DNA from: Xylaria sp. FL1777
Lineage: Eukaryota; Ascomycota; Sordariomycetes; Xylariales; Xylariaceae
DNA length: 16,123 bases
Reading direction: 5' to 3'
Assembly (NCBI GenBank): GCA_022578965.1
Contig: MU400988.1
Coordinates: 1 to 16,123 of the forward strand
A program made the position numbers and the translations under genes. Under the pieces are notes generated by a model. It saw nothing but the letters and a program-made list of their open reading frames with translations. It did not search any database and had not been told where the DNA came from. Below, in pieces: positions 1-9,308 of this stretch. Each line of letters starts with the position of its first letter. Positions within the stretch are counted from its first letter, which is position 1.

Positions 1-113
1 AATTTTAATAATATAATAAACTATTAAAAAAATACTTTTTAACTATAAAAAAAATATTATATTATTTTAATAATTATATAAAATAAGTTAATAAACAGTT
101 AATTTTATTATAA
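1..113. other. AT-rich flank, no gene seen
   Basis: Almost only A and T, with no readable coding frame and no similarity that I can see to the LINE copies. By the target-site argument this is the left part of the old locus and was once continuous with 2339 onward, before the minus-strand LINE copy inserted. Confidence 0.6.
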
Positions 114-128
114 AAACTTTTATTATAT
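114..128. repeat. Left target-site duplication of the minus-strand LINE copy
   Basis: Positions 114-128 read AAACTTTTATTATAT; positions 2324-2338 read AAACTTTCATTATAT. Fourteen of 15 bases agree. The one difference is T against C in a CpA, a transition of the kind the whole window has suffered. The two copies sit exactly at the limits of the homology with 9159-11353, so they are best read as the duplication made at insertion. Confidence 0.8.
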
Positions 129-434
129 ATATTGTATTACTTGGGCTAATAGCTTACTAGCTATGCTAGTTTTTATTTTTTATATATATAGGTAAAAACT
201 GTGCTTATAAGTCGAAAACAAGCCGTAAGCAGCTTACTTTTTTCTTAGTAGCTAAGTAAAAATATCTTATATTTATTTCTAAGTTACACTAGTTTTACTA
301 TAATTTTATTAAGTGCTTTATTTTTTACTTCTTTGCTTTTAAGTTGTTTGCTTACTTGCATTATGCTATTAATTAAATATATGCACTTTTACATAGTTAC
401 TTTATAGTTTTTTTTTCTTTATATTTTTTTTGCT

Positions 435-606
435 TTATAGTTTGCTTGCTTTAGTATTATTGCTTGCTTTGTGCTACTTATAGCAGTTTTTTTAATTTTA
501 GCACTTATTTAGCTAAATGTACTATTTTTTTTTTTTAGTTTTTTTTTAAACTTTTTTTTATTATATTGCTAGTACATTGTAGTTTGCTTGCTTTAATATT
601 ATTGCT
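435..606 (-). repeat. Short repeated motif in family A 3' region (copy in minus-strand LINE)
   Basis: A motif of about 30 bp (TTATAGTTTGCTTGCTTTAG and the next ten bases) occurs at 435-464 and again, with a few transitions, ending at 606, so the copies are 142 bp apart. The same pair appears in the other LINE at 10876 and 11018 with identical spacing. It therefore belongs to the element and predates both insertions. Its role is unknown. Confidence 0.55.
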
Positions 607-2173
607 AGCTTTTTATTACATTAGTTTTTTTATAACTAAGTTATAACTAAGTTATAAACAAAATTAATTGCTTGTTATTTTTTAGTTTACTTTTTGCATA
701 TTTATTTTTTAAGCTGCTTTTATATTTTTTATAATAAGCTTACTAAATAAGCATAGCTTATAAATAGTTTATGTATTAAGCAATATAAAATAACAGTAAG
801 TAATAAATTATTTTACTTAGCTACTTATGCTAATTTTTTCTTTTTTTAATTATTAACTTTACTACTTTTATTATTATTATTACTACATGCTTAACTTACG
901 CTTGCTTTAATATATTAAAGTGCTTAGTTTATAATATAATTAATTATTAATATATTATAGTTATATAAAAATCTACTTTATTATAGCTATTATACTTTTT
1001 ATAATATATATTTATAACTAGCTTAGCTTAAATATATATACTAATTAGTATTAAGCTTATATATTTAAAGTTATAAGTTATTTTGCTGCAGTTTTTATTA
1101 ATTATTTAATTTATAGTACTAAATAAAATAGCTAATAGCTTACTACTATATAGTTTAAGCTTTTATAACTACTTGTTGTTATGTTTTTTTATTATAACGC
1201 TAATTCTTAAAATAAAAATAAGTGCTTTAGTGCTTTGTGCTAAAGTATTACTAATAGCTTTAAAATTTATATTTATTAAGCACGCTAAAATGCCTAAGCT
1301 ATATTACTATTATATTGCTTATATTATAGTAATATATTATGCACTTTTTATTGCTATTTTTTTTATGCTAACTATATAAAAACATTAATAATTTTTACGC
1401 TTGTAATATTACTAGCAAGTTTGCTAAATACTTATAATGCAAAAAAAGCAAAGTAAGCATTAAAAGTAACAGTTATAGTTCTATAAGTACTTTTAACTAT
1501 ATTAATATTTATATGTTTTTAAGCTTTATTTTATACTTATTTTAACTATTAAAGTTCTTTTAATTTTAAGTGCTACTAATAATTTTTTAGCTTAAAAAAA
1601 TTAATAAAAAACTTTAATTATTTATTAAAGCTTATATAGCTACGCGCTATTTTTGTACTAATGAAAATATTTAAGCTACGCTTATAGCTAGTATACAACT
1701 TTAAGTTGCAATTAAAAAAGCAAAAAAAGCTACAGCAAATAAAAAAGCTAAAAGTTTTACATAAATAAGCTAGTTAAAAAGTGTTTATATAACTTTTAAA
1801 AGTTAATATTATTATATATTTAATAACTAAAAGTTTTAGTAAAATTTCAGTATTTAATACTTAATAAAGTTGCTTAATTGCTTTGCTTTTTTATAATATA
1901 TGCTTTTTAATTCCTGTAGTTTTATGTTTGTAATTTTATATTGCTATTTTTAGTACTTTATTATGTTATACTTTATTTTAAAATTTATAAACGTAAACCT
2001 GTAATAAGCAGCCTTTTTAAAACTATAAATAGTAAATAGCTTTATAACAAATACTTTAGCTTTTGCTCCGTAGTTATAATAAACCTTTTTTAGCTCAAAA
2101 AAAAGCCAGTATTAATGCTTAGCTACTTTTGCTTTATATTTAAAGGCCTCTGTTTTTATGTTTTTATAGCTGC

Positions 2174-2323
2174 TTATAACTTAATTAGTTCTTTAGCTAT
2201 ATTATAATAGCTAAGCCTCCTTGTATTTAAAACTTATTTAGCTATTTCACATGCTTTTTTTAAGTCGCGCAATAACTAATAGCCTAGTTAAAAATTTGTT
2301 TGCTTTTTTAGTGTACTACAAGT
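2174..2323 (-). pseudogene. C-terminal fragment of LINE family A ORF2
   Basis: These are the last 50 or so codons of ORF2, read on the minus strand. The stop at 2174-2176 lines up exactly with the TAA at 9306-9308 of the full-length copy. This copy is the better preserved one and reads R-D-L-K-K-A-C-E-I-A-K-stop-V-L-N-T-R-R shortly before the end, against a more damaged version in the other copy. Tad-type ORF2 proteins end with a similar helix-rich tail just after the Cys/His motif, and that motif itself has been lost here through the 5' truncation. The internal stop is probably a converted Trp codon. Confidence 0.7.
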
Positions 2324-2338
2324 AAACTTTCATTATAT
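2324..2338. repeat. Right target-site duplication of the minus-strand LINE copy
   Basis: Partner of 114-128, with 14 of 15 bases the same. It begins at the first base where similarity with the full-length LINE stops: the partner sequence there continues into ORF2, while this side continues into AT-rich flank. It keeps the C that the left partner has lost. Confidence 0.8.
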
Positions 2339-4206
2339 TTAAAATATAAATTAACTTTTTTATTTAAAATATTTTTATAAAAAAAAGTCTTTAGTACTTA
2401 ATAATTACTAAATATTAACTAGTATTTATTAATACTAAATTAGTATTACTAAAAAATACTAATACTAAATTAGTATTAGTAAAAAAATACTAATACTAAA
2501 TTAATATTTCGAAATTAATACTAATACTAAATTAGTAATTACTAATACTAAATTAGTATTACTAATTTAGTGTTAATACTAAATTAATATTTTAAAATTA
2601 GTACTAATACTAATATTAATTTAGTAATTACTAATTTAGTCTTTATACTAAGTACTAAATTATTAACCCTAGTATAGCATACTTAATCCTTAAAACTATT
2701 GTTTTTATAAATAGTAAAAAAAAGCTTATTGTTATGCGCTATTTTTTAATAATATAGCTTTAAAAGTTAAAGTTTACTTTAATTAAAATAAAGCGCTTTA
2801 TTTAAAAATATAATATAAATATACGTTTTAATAACTAATAGCAATTATATAATAAGTTTATAAAGCTAAACTTTTTTTATTAAATTATGCTTGCTATTAT
2901 AGCCTTTAAAATAAAAATAAATATTTATAATATAATATATATTGTTTAGTTTAGCTTTATTACTTTTAGAAACTTTTTAAACTTATTGCAAAAGTTTAGC
3001 TAAGCTGTTTAAAATAATATAACATAAAAAATAGCATTTTTTTTTTGCTTTTTATTAGTATTTTAATTTATTAAAAGCGCAAAAAGTTAAGCTTTTTAAA
3101 CTAAAGCATAAAAAAAAGCTACTAAAAAACAATCAAAATAATTTGCGCTTTATAATAAACATAAGTAATAATACATTAAAAAGCTTAACGTTTAGCTATA
3201 TATAGTTTACATTATTAAACTATTAATTAATTGCAACTAATAAGCTTAAAAATAAAAATAATTTAATAATTAACTTTAAACTAAAATAATTTAAGCTAAT
3301 TAAGCTTGCTAACTAAACTAAAGCTAAACTAAAGTTTAAAAATAAGCTATAAGCTGTTTAGCTAAGCATATATAAATTTATAAATATAAAATGCTTTAAA
3401 AAGTATACTTTATAGTTTTTATAGCAGCTAAATAATAAAAATATTAAAAAGCAAAAAAATATATAATAAAAAGTATGCTATAATTTATGTTATTATAATT
3501 TTAGCTAACTATTAAAGTTACTGCTAAAAATATACTAGTAGTTTATGCTTTAAAAAAGGATTATTTTTTAGTTTTTATAGCAAAAGCTTTAAAAGTTTTA
3601 CGCAAAACACTTTATAAACTTATATTAATACTTAAACTTTACTATTAATAACATAGCAAAATATTTTATGCTAAAAAAAGTTTAATAATATATTACTATT
3701 ATATTTAATAAAATAGTTAATATAAATATTATGTTTTTTTTTAATTTATAATGCTATAAAAATATTTAAATAAAATAAATAAAAAAAATATAGGTATATT
3801 TTATATATTAAGCTTTTTATAATATATTAGTATACTTTTAATAAGCATGCTAAGCATTTTATAAACAAAGCATAAATTAAAAATGCTACTAAAAATATAC
3901 TTTATTTAACCTTAAAATTAATACTAAAAATGCAAACAAAACAATAGTTAAATATTTATTAAATGCTTAATATATAGTTAAACTAGTTAGCTTTATGCTT
4001 AATAGTAGCTATAACTTTTATTTTATTATTTTTAGCAAAACTAACTATAGTTGCATTATTTTTAAATGCTTTTTTTATATATATAAATATATTGCTAGCT
4101 ATAAATTTACTAGTACAATTAAAACTATTAAAGTACAATAAAGAATTACTAGCAAATAATAATTTTAAAAGGCTAAAAAAAAAGCAAAAAAAGTAAAACA
4201 TATATA
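2339..4206. other. AT-rich flank between the two family A LINEs, no gene recognised
   Basis: About 1.9 kb of old sequence. The part up to about 2690 is nearly pure A and T and holds the hairpin repeats listed separately. From about 2700 to 4206 the composition is like that of the decayed LINEs, with many GCT and AGC words, so it may be another dead transposon. I could not recognise a domain in any frame. A minus-strand open frame at 3983-4201 (72 codons) has no recognisable family. On the plus strand the same stretch ends in a short Lys-rich run, about 4165-4198. Neither reading is convincing. Confidence 0.45.
2431..2670. repeat. Cluster of AT-only hairpin repeats
   Basis: The unit AATACTAAATTAGTATT has 7-bp arms (AATACTA and TAGTATT) around a 3-base loop. 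Perfect copies lie at 2431-2447, 2461-2477 and 2544-2560. Variants lie near 2492-2508, 2523-2540 and 2575-2591, and more degenerate pieces run to about 2670. Copies are irregularly spaced, so this is not a clean tandem array. It is G- and C-free apart from the single G and C in each arm, so it differs in kind from the LINE sequence next to it. It could be a microsatellite grown from a TACTAA/TTAGTA seed. Confidence 0.75.
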
Positions 4207-4221
4207 ATACTTTACGTTAAT
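4207..4221. repeat. Left target-site duplication of the full-length LINE
   Basis: ATACTTTACGTTAAT occurs here and again at 11354-11368, identical over all 15 bases. It stands immediately before a sharp change to less-mutated sequence (AGGAGC and two CTGTTTTC-type words) that I take to be the LINE 5' end. Confidence 0.85.
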
Positions 4222-4500
4222 AGGAGCTTTTTCTGTTTTCTGTTTTTTGTTGCAATTGCTAACAGAGCACTTAAACATACGTAAAAAAAGTATTTGACTT
4301 TAGAATTGAATTTTATGAGCTATGTTGTCCTTAGGTATAATGCTGTATTAATATACATTTAGTAGTACAGCAAGCCTTAATACAAACTTTTTTATTAAGC
4401 TAATAATTAGCTTAAATATTATTTTAACTAGGCTATATTAATACTACGCAAATAAACCTGCTAAATAATGCTAACTATTTAGAACTAAACTAAACGCAAA
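4222..4500 (+). other. LINE family A 5' leader, weakly mutated
   Basis: The first 170 bases or so keep GpA, TpC and GpG words (AGGAGC, TTCTG, CAGAGC, TTGTCC) that are nearly absent further in. A LINE leader normally contains the internal promoter; I see no motif that I can call. An ATG at 4315 lies in a different frame from the readable ORF1 and is not a supported start. Confidence 0.5.
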
Positions 4501-4519
4501 TAAAAATAAATAAAAAGCT

Positions 4520-5720
4520 ATTAAAGCAAATATAAAAAGATTTCTTAAGCTTAGCAAAGCGTTAAAAACGATTACTATTACTAAAAAAGTAATTTGCGCG
4601 CTACTTAAAGCTAGCATAAAACGCGTTTATATATCTTTTTAAACAAACTTAAACGTTTAACTTAAACGCATTAAAAAAACTATTAAAAATATTTTAAAAA
4701 GCGCTTTATAAGTATAAACGTATATAAACATTATTAGCTAAAACTTAAACCTAAGAAAATTTGCTAATATTATAGCAGCTTTTTTATACTACGTAAGTAT
4801 AACAGCTACTTATAATTAAACTATTATAGTTATATTAATAGTTTTAAGTGCTTATAGTAAAACTAAGCATATTATAATATAAAAAATAAATAAAGCGCTA
4901 TTTTTAAATGTTATTAAAGCAGCTTATAAGCTTACTAATAATAACTAAAAAGTTATTTTTAGCTTAAAAAAAATAAAGAATTAGTATGCAAATAATATAA
5001 AATAAACTGCAATAATATTTAAAAATAAGTTAATAGTATACTAGCAGCTATTTTAATTTGTAGTAATAAGCATGCTAGCTACTAAAGTCGTTAAACTAAA
5101 AAAAAAGCTTTTAAAAGTACAATTATAACAAGCTAATAATATAAAGATTACAAAGGTTGTACTGCTAAAAAAACTCTAATAATGCAAACATAACATAAAA
5201 CTAATATATATTAGCATAAAGTTAATTTAAAATGTAAACAAACTATATAATAATAGAGTTTTTTAGAATTATAACTATTATATAGCTTTATTATACTTTA
5301 AAAACGTAATAGTATTAAAATACTATTAATGTTATAAATAAGGGCATAAAGTAGCTTACTGCAAAAAAAACAAATATTGCAATTAATACGCGTTTTTGTA
5401 ACACGTTAATAATAAAAAAAACATGTGCTTAGTATAAGCTATAAATAGTTTAGCTAAGTGTAAATAATATAACAATAAACATTTTATATAAGCTGTAATA
5501 TGTTTATATGCTTAAAAAGCAAAAAACATAGCAAAAAATGCGTATATATATAAAGCAGCTAATTATACTATAAACATAATAGCTAAATTAGCTTTTTAAA
5601 ACAAATTTATTGCAGTACTGTTTAGCTTTTAAAAGTAGCTAGCTTTTAAAACAGCAAAAAACATAGAAATAACTTAGCTATAAAAAATAAGTAGGCTTTT
5701 AGGCTTAAAAAACTAAAATA
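4520..5720 (+). pseudogene. LINE family A ORF1, gag-like RNA-binding protein with three zinc knuckles
   Basis: ORF1 of a LINE coats the element RNA. The readable frame contains F-L-K-L-S-K-A-L-K-T from 4541 and an A-F-L-Y-Y-V-S-I stretch near 4775. Near the C-terminus are three degraded CCHC knuckles. The first (5321-5362) reads Y-Y-stop-C-Y-K-stop-G-H-K-V-A-Y-C; its first Cys is now TAC, and the spacing C-x2-C-x4-H-x4-C is kept. The second begins with Cys at 5378, has a Cys turned to Tyr at 5387 and His at 5402. The third (5459-5503) has Cys at 5459, Tyr for Cys at 5468, His at 5480 and Cys at 5501. A basic stretch follows, as in Tad ORF1 proteins. Limits are approximate and the start codon cannot be fixed. 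Stops occur throughout. Confidence 0.72.
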
Positions 5721-5749
5721 ATAACTAAAAAAAAAAATAGTTTTTAATT

Positions 5750-8700
5750 AAACGCATTATAATTTTAAACTAATTTTAGTTTAACTTTTTTGAAAACATA
5801 AGCAATATTATAATAAAAAAGTTTATAACTACAAACTTAATAATATAAAAGAAAAAAAGCTTAACTTTATTTCTAAACTATAATAAGAACGCATTAAAAA
5901 AAAGTAATAATAAAAGTAAAACTTTTGCTAGTATATAATAAATAAATATTTTGTACTTTAATAAAACGTTAAAAAAAGTTATATAGTTATAAAAGAAATC
6001 TTTTTTAAAAAGAATAAATATAATGTTTTAGCAATTTGCAAGCTATTAATAGTTACTAATAACTTTTTATATGTTATATATTTAACTAGCTTAAAATATA
6101 GCATTATGCAATATTAAAACTAAAGCAAGCTTTAAGCAATTATATTAATAAATTTAATAATAAAAATAAAAAGAATAAAGGCTATAAAAAATTAATGCAT
6201 AATTATTTTAGGCCTTAAAAACAAAAACCTTAATATTTATTGCATTTATTTCTTTTTTCCTTTTTTTATATAGCTTAAAAATAGCTTATATTACTAACAA
6301 AACTAAAACAAAAGCAGCTTACTAACAAAACTTTACTACTTAAAGATTTTAACTTATATTATTAAAATTAAATATATATACTAAAGCTATATACTAAAGC
6401 TAAAAAAGCTATGCTACTAGTACAAAATTAAGACTTTAAGCTTATTACTTTAAAAAACATAAGCATTTTTTTTAACTAAAAAAAACTAAACATTATTATA
6501 AACCTAACTTAAATATTAATAAACTTAAAAGCTGCTTTTATATTAAGCTTAAATATAATAAAAAGCAACTATAAACTGCTTAAGTACTAAATAAAAAGCT
6601 TTAATAAACTAAATAAACCTTTAAAAAACTTAACTTAAAACTAAAAGCTAGCTAATATAAAACAAATAAAAATTAAAGCATGCTTTTTTTTAGCAACTTT
6701 TTATTTAGCAAACGCTAAAAACTTTAAACATTTAAACTTAGCTATAAAAAAGCTATTTAATAGCTTAAATAAAATTGCAAATAAAACAGTATTAAACTAA
6801 AAAAAAAGCAAGCTATAATATAACTAATAAATAGCAAAAGTAAAGCAAGCAGTACAAAAAAAAAAAAAAGCTTATGTTTATTAGCAAAAAGTTTAAACTA
6901 AAAAAACTTATTAAAATAAATATAAAGCAAACAAAGCATAAAAAAAAGCTTAAATTAAAGCATTTAAAAGCTACTTTTAATAATAACTATATAATTTCTT
7001 TAATACAAAAAAAAGCAAAGCTAAAAGCACAAAAGCAAAATAAGCTAAAATAATATAGAAAACCTTAAAGTAAGCATAAATAAAAAGCTTATAAGCATTA
7101 AAAAAGCTAGTACTGCTAAACTTCTGCAATAATAATAGCTTAAATATAACTATAATAAGCACTTTTAAAAATAAAGCAAAGGTTTTTGCTAAAAAGTTTT
7201 TTTTAGAACTAAATGCTAACCTAAAAAACATAGCTATTTTGCTAGCTTTTTTAACTCTTTTTTTTCTTTATTATAGCATCAACTACTACAAAATACAAAC
7301 GATTTTAAGCTATATAAAAGCTTAAAAAGCACTAAAATTAAGTAGGATCCTAAACGCATTTTTAAAAGTATATAATTTATAGCTGCTTAAAAATAGTAAA
7401 AACAAGCATAAGTTTTTTGTTAAGCATATAGCTAATATAGCATTAGCTAGCTTTTAAATTAGTTATTACTTAAAATGCTTTTAAAACGCTTAAATAATAA
7501 TTATTTTAAAAAATAAACTAAATAAAAGCTTACTAAATTTTTAGCAGTTTATTACTTTATTAAACACAGTAAAAAAGCTTATTAAAGCTAAAATAGCTTT
7601 AAAACTAACTTATACTGCTGCAATATATAAATTGCTTTTTTTTAAATAAATAAAAAATAAATTATAACAGTTTATAAAAATAGCGCTATACTTAATTATT
7701 TTTGCAGTATGTTATATATAAGCTATAAATAAAGCAATTTTAATGCTTTTTTTAAACATAATAAAAACGTTTAATTTAATAGTGCATAAAAGGCTTTATT
7801 AAATATTTAAAAGAATAAGTTTTTTAAAGTAAACAGTATAATAAATATAAAACTTTTTAATAAACTATATAATAACTTTACTTTTTAATAAACAAAAGTT
7901 AAACTTAATATATATTAAAGCAAGTATTTTATAGGGATTTTTACTATTGCTAATTTTTTTTTGCTTATATACTGCTTTACTATATAATAAACTATAGCTT
8001 ATATAAAGGCTTTAAAGTGTTATTTTTGCAGATAATACAAACTTACTAAGTGCAAAAAAAAACATAAAAACAGCTTGCAAAGCGCTTAAACAAGCTTATA
8101 AAGTCTGTTTAAAATAAAGCCAAAAATATAGATTTAAATTTAACTTAAGCAAATATTATTTTGTTTACTTTATAAAGCTAGGCTAAAAGGCCTTTAAGTA
8201 TATAATAAAAGCAGGCCAAAAGAAAATACGCCTTAAAATAGCAGCAAAAATACTTAGCGTATAAATAAATTACTGCTTAAACTAAAAAAAGCAACATAAA
8301 ATGCTTTATAAAAAGCTAAAAAAGCAAACATTATTAGTAAGCTGCTTAGCTTAATTTATATAAAAACTAAGCATAATTTAAGCAAAACTTTTATATATAG
8401 CAATAATATAAACAACAATTAAATATAAGTTAATAGTATAGCATAAATTAATAAAACAAAATTAACAGCTAAAATAAAAGCTACTAAAAGCGCTTAAGCA
8501 GGTTTAAAACAAGTGCTTATATGTTATTACTAAAGCTTATAAAAATATTTATATAACTAACCTTAAAATAAAATTACTAATTTCTTTTTTAAACTTATAG
8601 TTAAACTATAAAACTATTAAATACGCAAAAAAAGTTAAAAATATAAGTATAGCAAATTATATTTAAAAGTAGTTTAAAAAGCTAGCTTTAGCAGCATATA

Positions 8701-9308
8701 ACTTAACTAGCAATAAAAAAATCTAAAGCTATAAAGTATAGCTAAATAATAGCAAAGAAAAAATACTTTAAGCTAACAAAACATAAAGCAAACTTTTAAA
8801 AATTTTAAACTATAAAATATACTAAAAGAGCAATAAAAGCAATAAAAAAAACAAGCTGCTAATAAACTTAAAATTAATATATGTATAGCATATTTAGTAA
8901 TAAACTAAAAAACAAAAAAAAATAAAGTTTAAACAAACTATTGCTAATTAGCTTTTGTATAATAAGCAGCTTAACATGTATAAAAGCTTACATAAAATTA
9001 AAAGCTTTATATTAGTTTAGCTATATATAAAAAAAATTAGCTTAAAGAAATACTTTGCGTTTTAAAAAGTACTTAGCTATAAATTATTAATGTATTAATG
9101 CAGTTAGGCTAAAAAATTACTGCTGCACTTTTTAAACTAATGCTTTAAATATAATAGCACTTATAATACACTAAAAAAGCAAACAAATTTTTAATTAAGC
9201 TACTAGTTATTATATAACCTAAAAAAAGCATATAAAATAGCTAAATAAATTTTAAATATAAAAAAGCTTAATTATTATAACGTAGCTAAAAAACTAATTA
9301 AGTTATAA
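5750..9308 (+). pseudogene. LINE family A ORF2, endonuclease/reverse transcriptase polyprotein
   Basis: ORF2 supplies the nicking endonuclease and the reverse transcriptase. From about 7008 to 9308 one frame reads a typical Tad-type protein once stops are taken as damaged Gln or Trp codons. Landmarks: the linker with F-K-N-K-A-K-V-F-A-K-K-F-F near 7160-7200; R-I-L-N-A-F-L near 7345; motif A at 7749-7775, F-L-N-I-I-K-T-F-N, with Asp codons now AAC and AAT; motif B stop-G-F-L at 7932-7943, from Q-G-S-P; motif C F-A-D-N at 8025-8036, from F-A-D-D; the F-N-L-S-K-Y-Y-F segment near 8140; the thumb and connection to about 8640; and a C-terminal Cys/His motif with C-x-C at 9093-9101, His at 9126 and Cys at 9141. 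The TAA at 9306-9308 is also TAA in the truncated copy. The endonuclease should lie at about 5750-6900. I see only a weak L-A-I motif near 6025, in another frame, so that part is inferred from layout. Confidence 0.82.

Larger units (their letters stand above)
129..2323 (-). mobile_element. 5'-truncated Tad-like LINE, family A, hypermutated
   Basis: Read on the minus strand, this 2195-bp segment matches the last 2195 bp of the plus-strand LINE (9159-11353) from end to end. Coordinates map by x to 11482-x at every point I tested: the 3' terminus, the ORF2 stop and a short 3' repeat. There is therefore no net indel. It keeps the 3' end and lacks everything upstream, which is typical of LINE copies made by incomplete reverse transcription. 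Nearly all differences from the other copy are C/T or G/A transitions; I noticed one probable transversion cluster near 2076. It is flanked by a 15-bp target duplication. The inner (5') end, about 2000-2323, is visibly less mutated than its partner. It contains the last codons of ORF2 and the long 3' region only, so it cannot move by itself. Confidence 0.88.

Noticed and set aside
1173..1379. Open frame of 68 codons, with a similar one on the opposite strand at 10103-10342
   Set aside because: The similarity only reflects that these are the same part of two copies of one LINE. The frame is antisense to the element and is a low-complexity hydrophobic string of Ile, Tyr, Leu and Phe expected from AT-rich DNA.
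2431..2670. CRISPR-like array
   Set aside because: Units are irregularly spaced, vary in sequence, and have no unique spacers of constant length.
3983..4201. Possible pogo-like transposase C-terminus (Lys-rich on the plus strand)
   Set aside because: Only a short basic run is visible; no catalytic motif or terminal inverted repeat could be found.
6977..7231. Minus-strand open frame of 84 codons
   Set aside because: It is the shadow of the ORF2 linker on the plus strand, where a Tad-type sequence (F-K-N-K-A-K-V-F-A-K-K-F-F) is readable.
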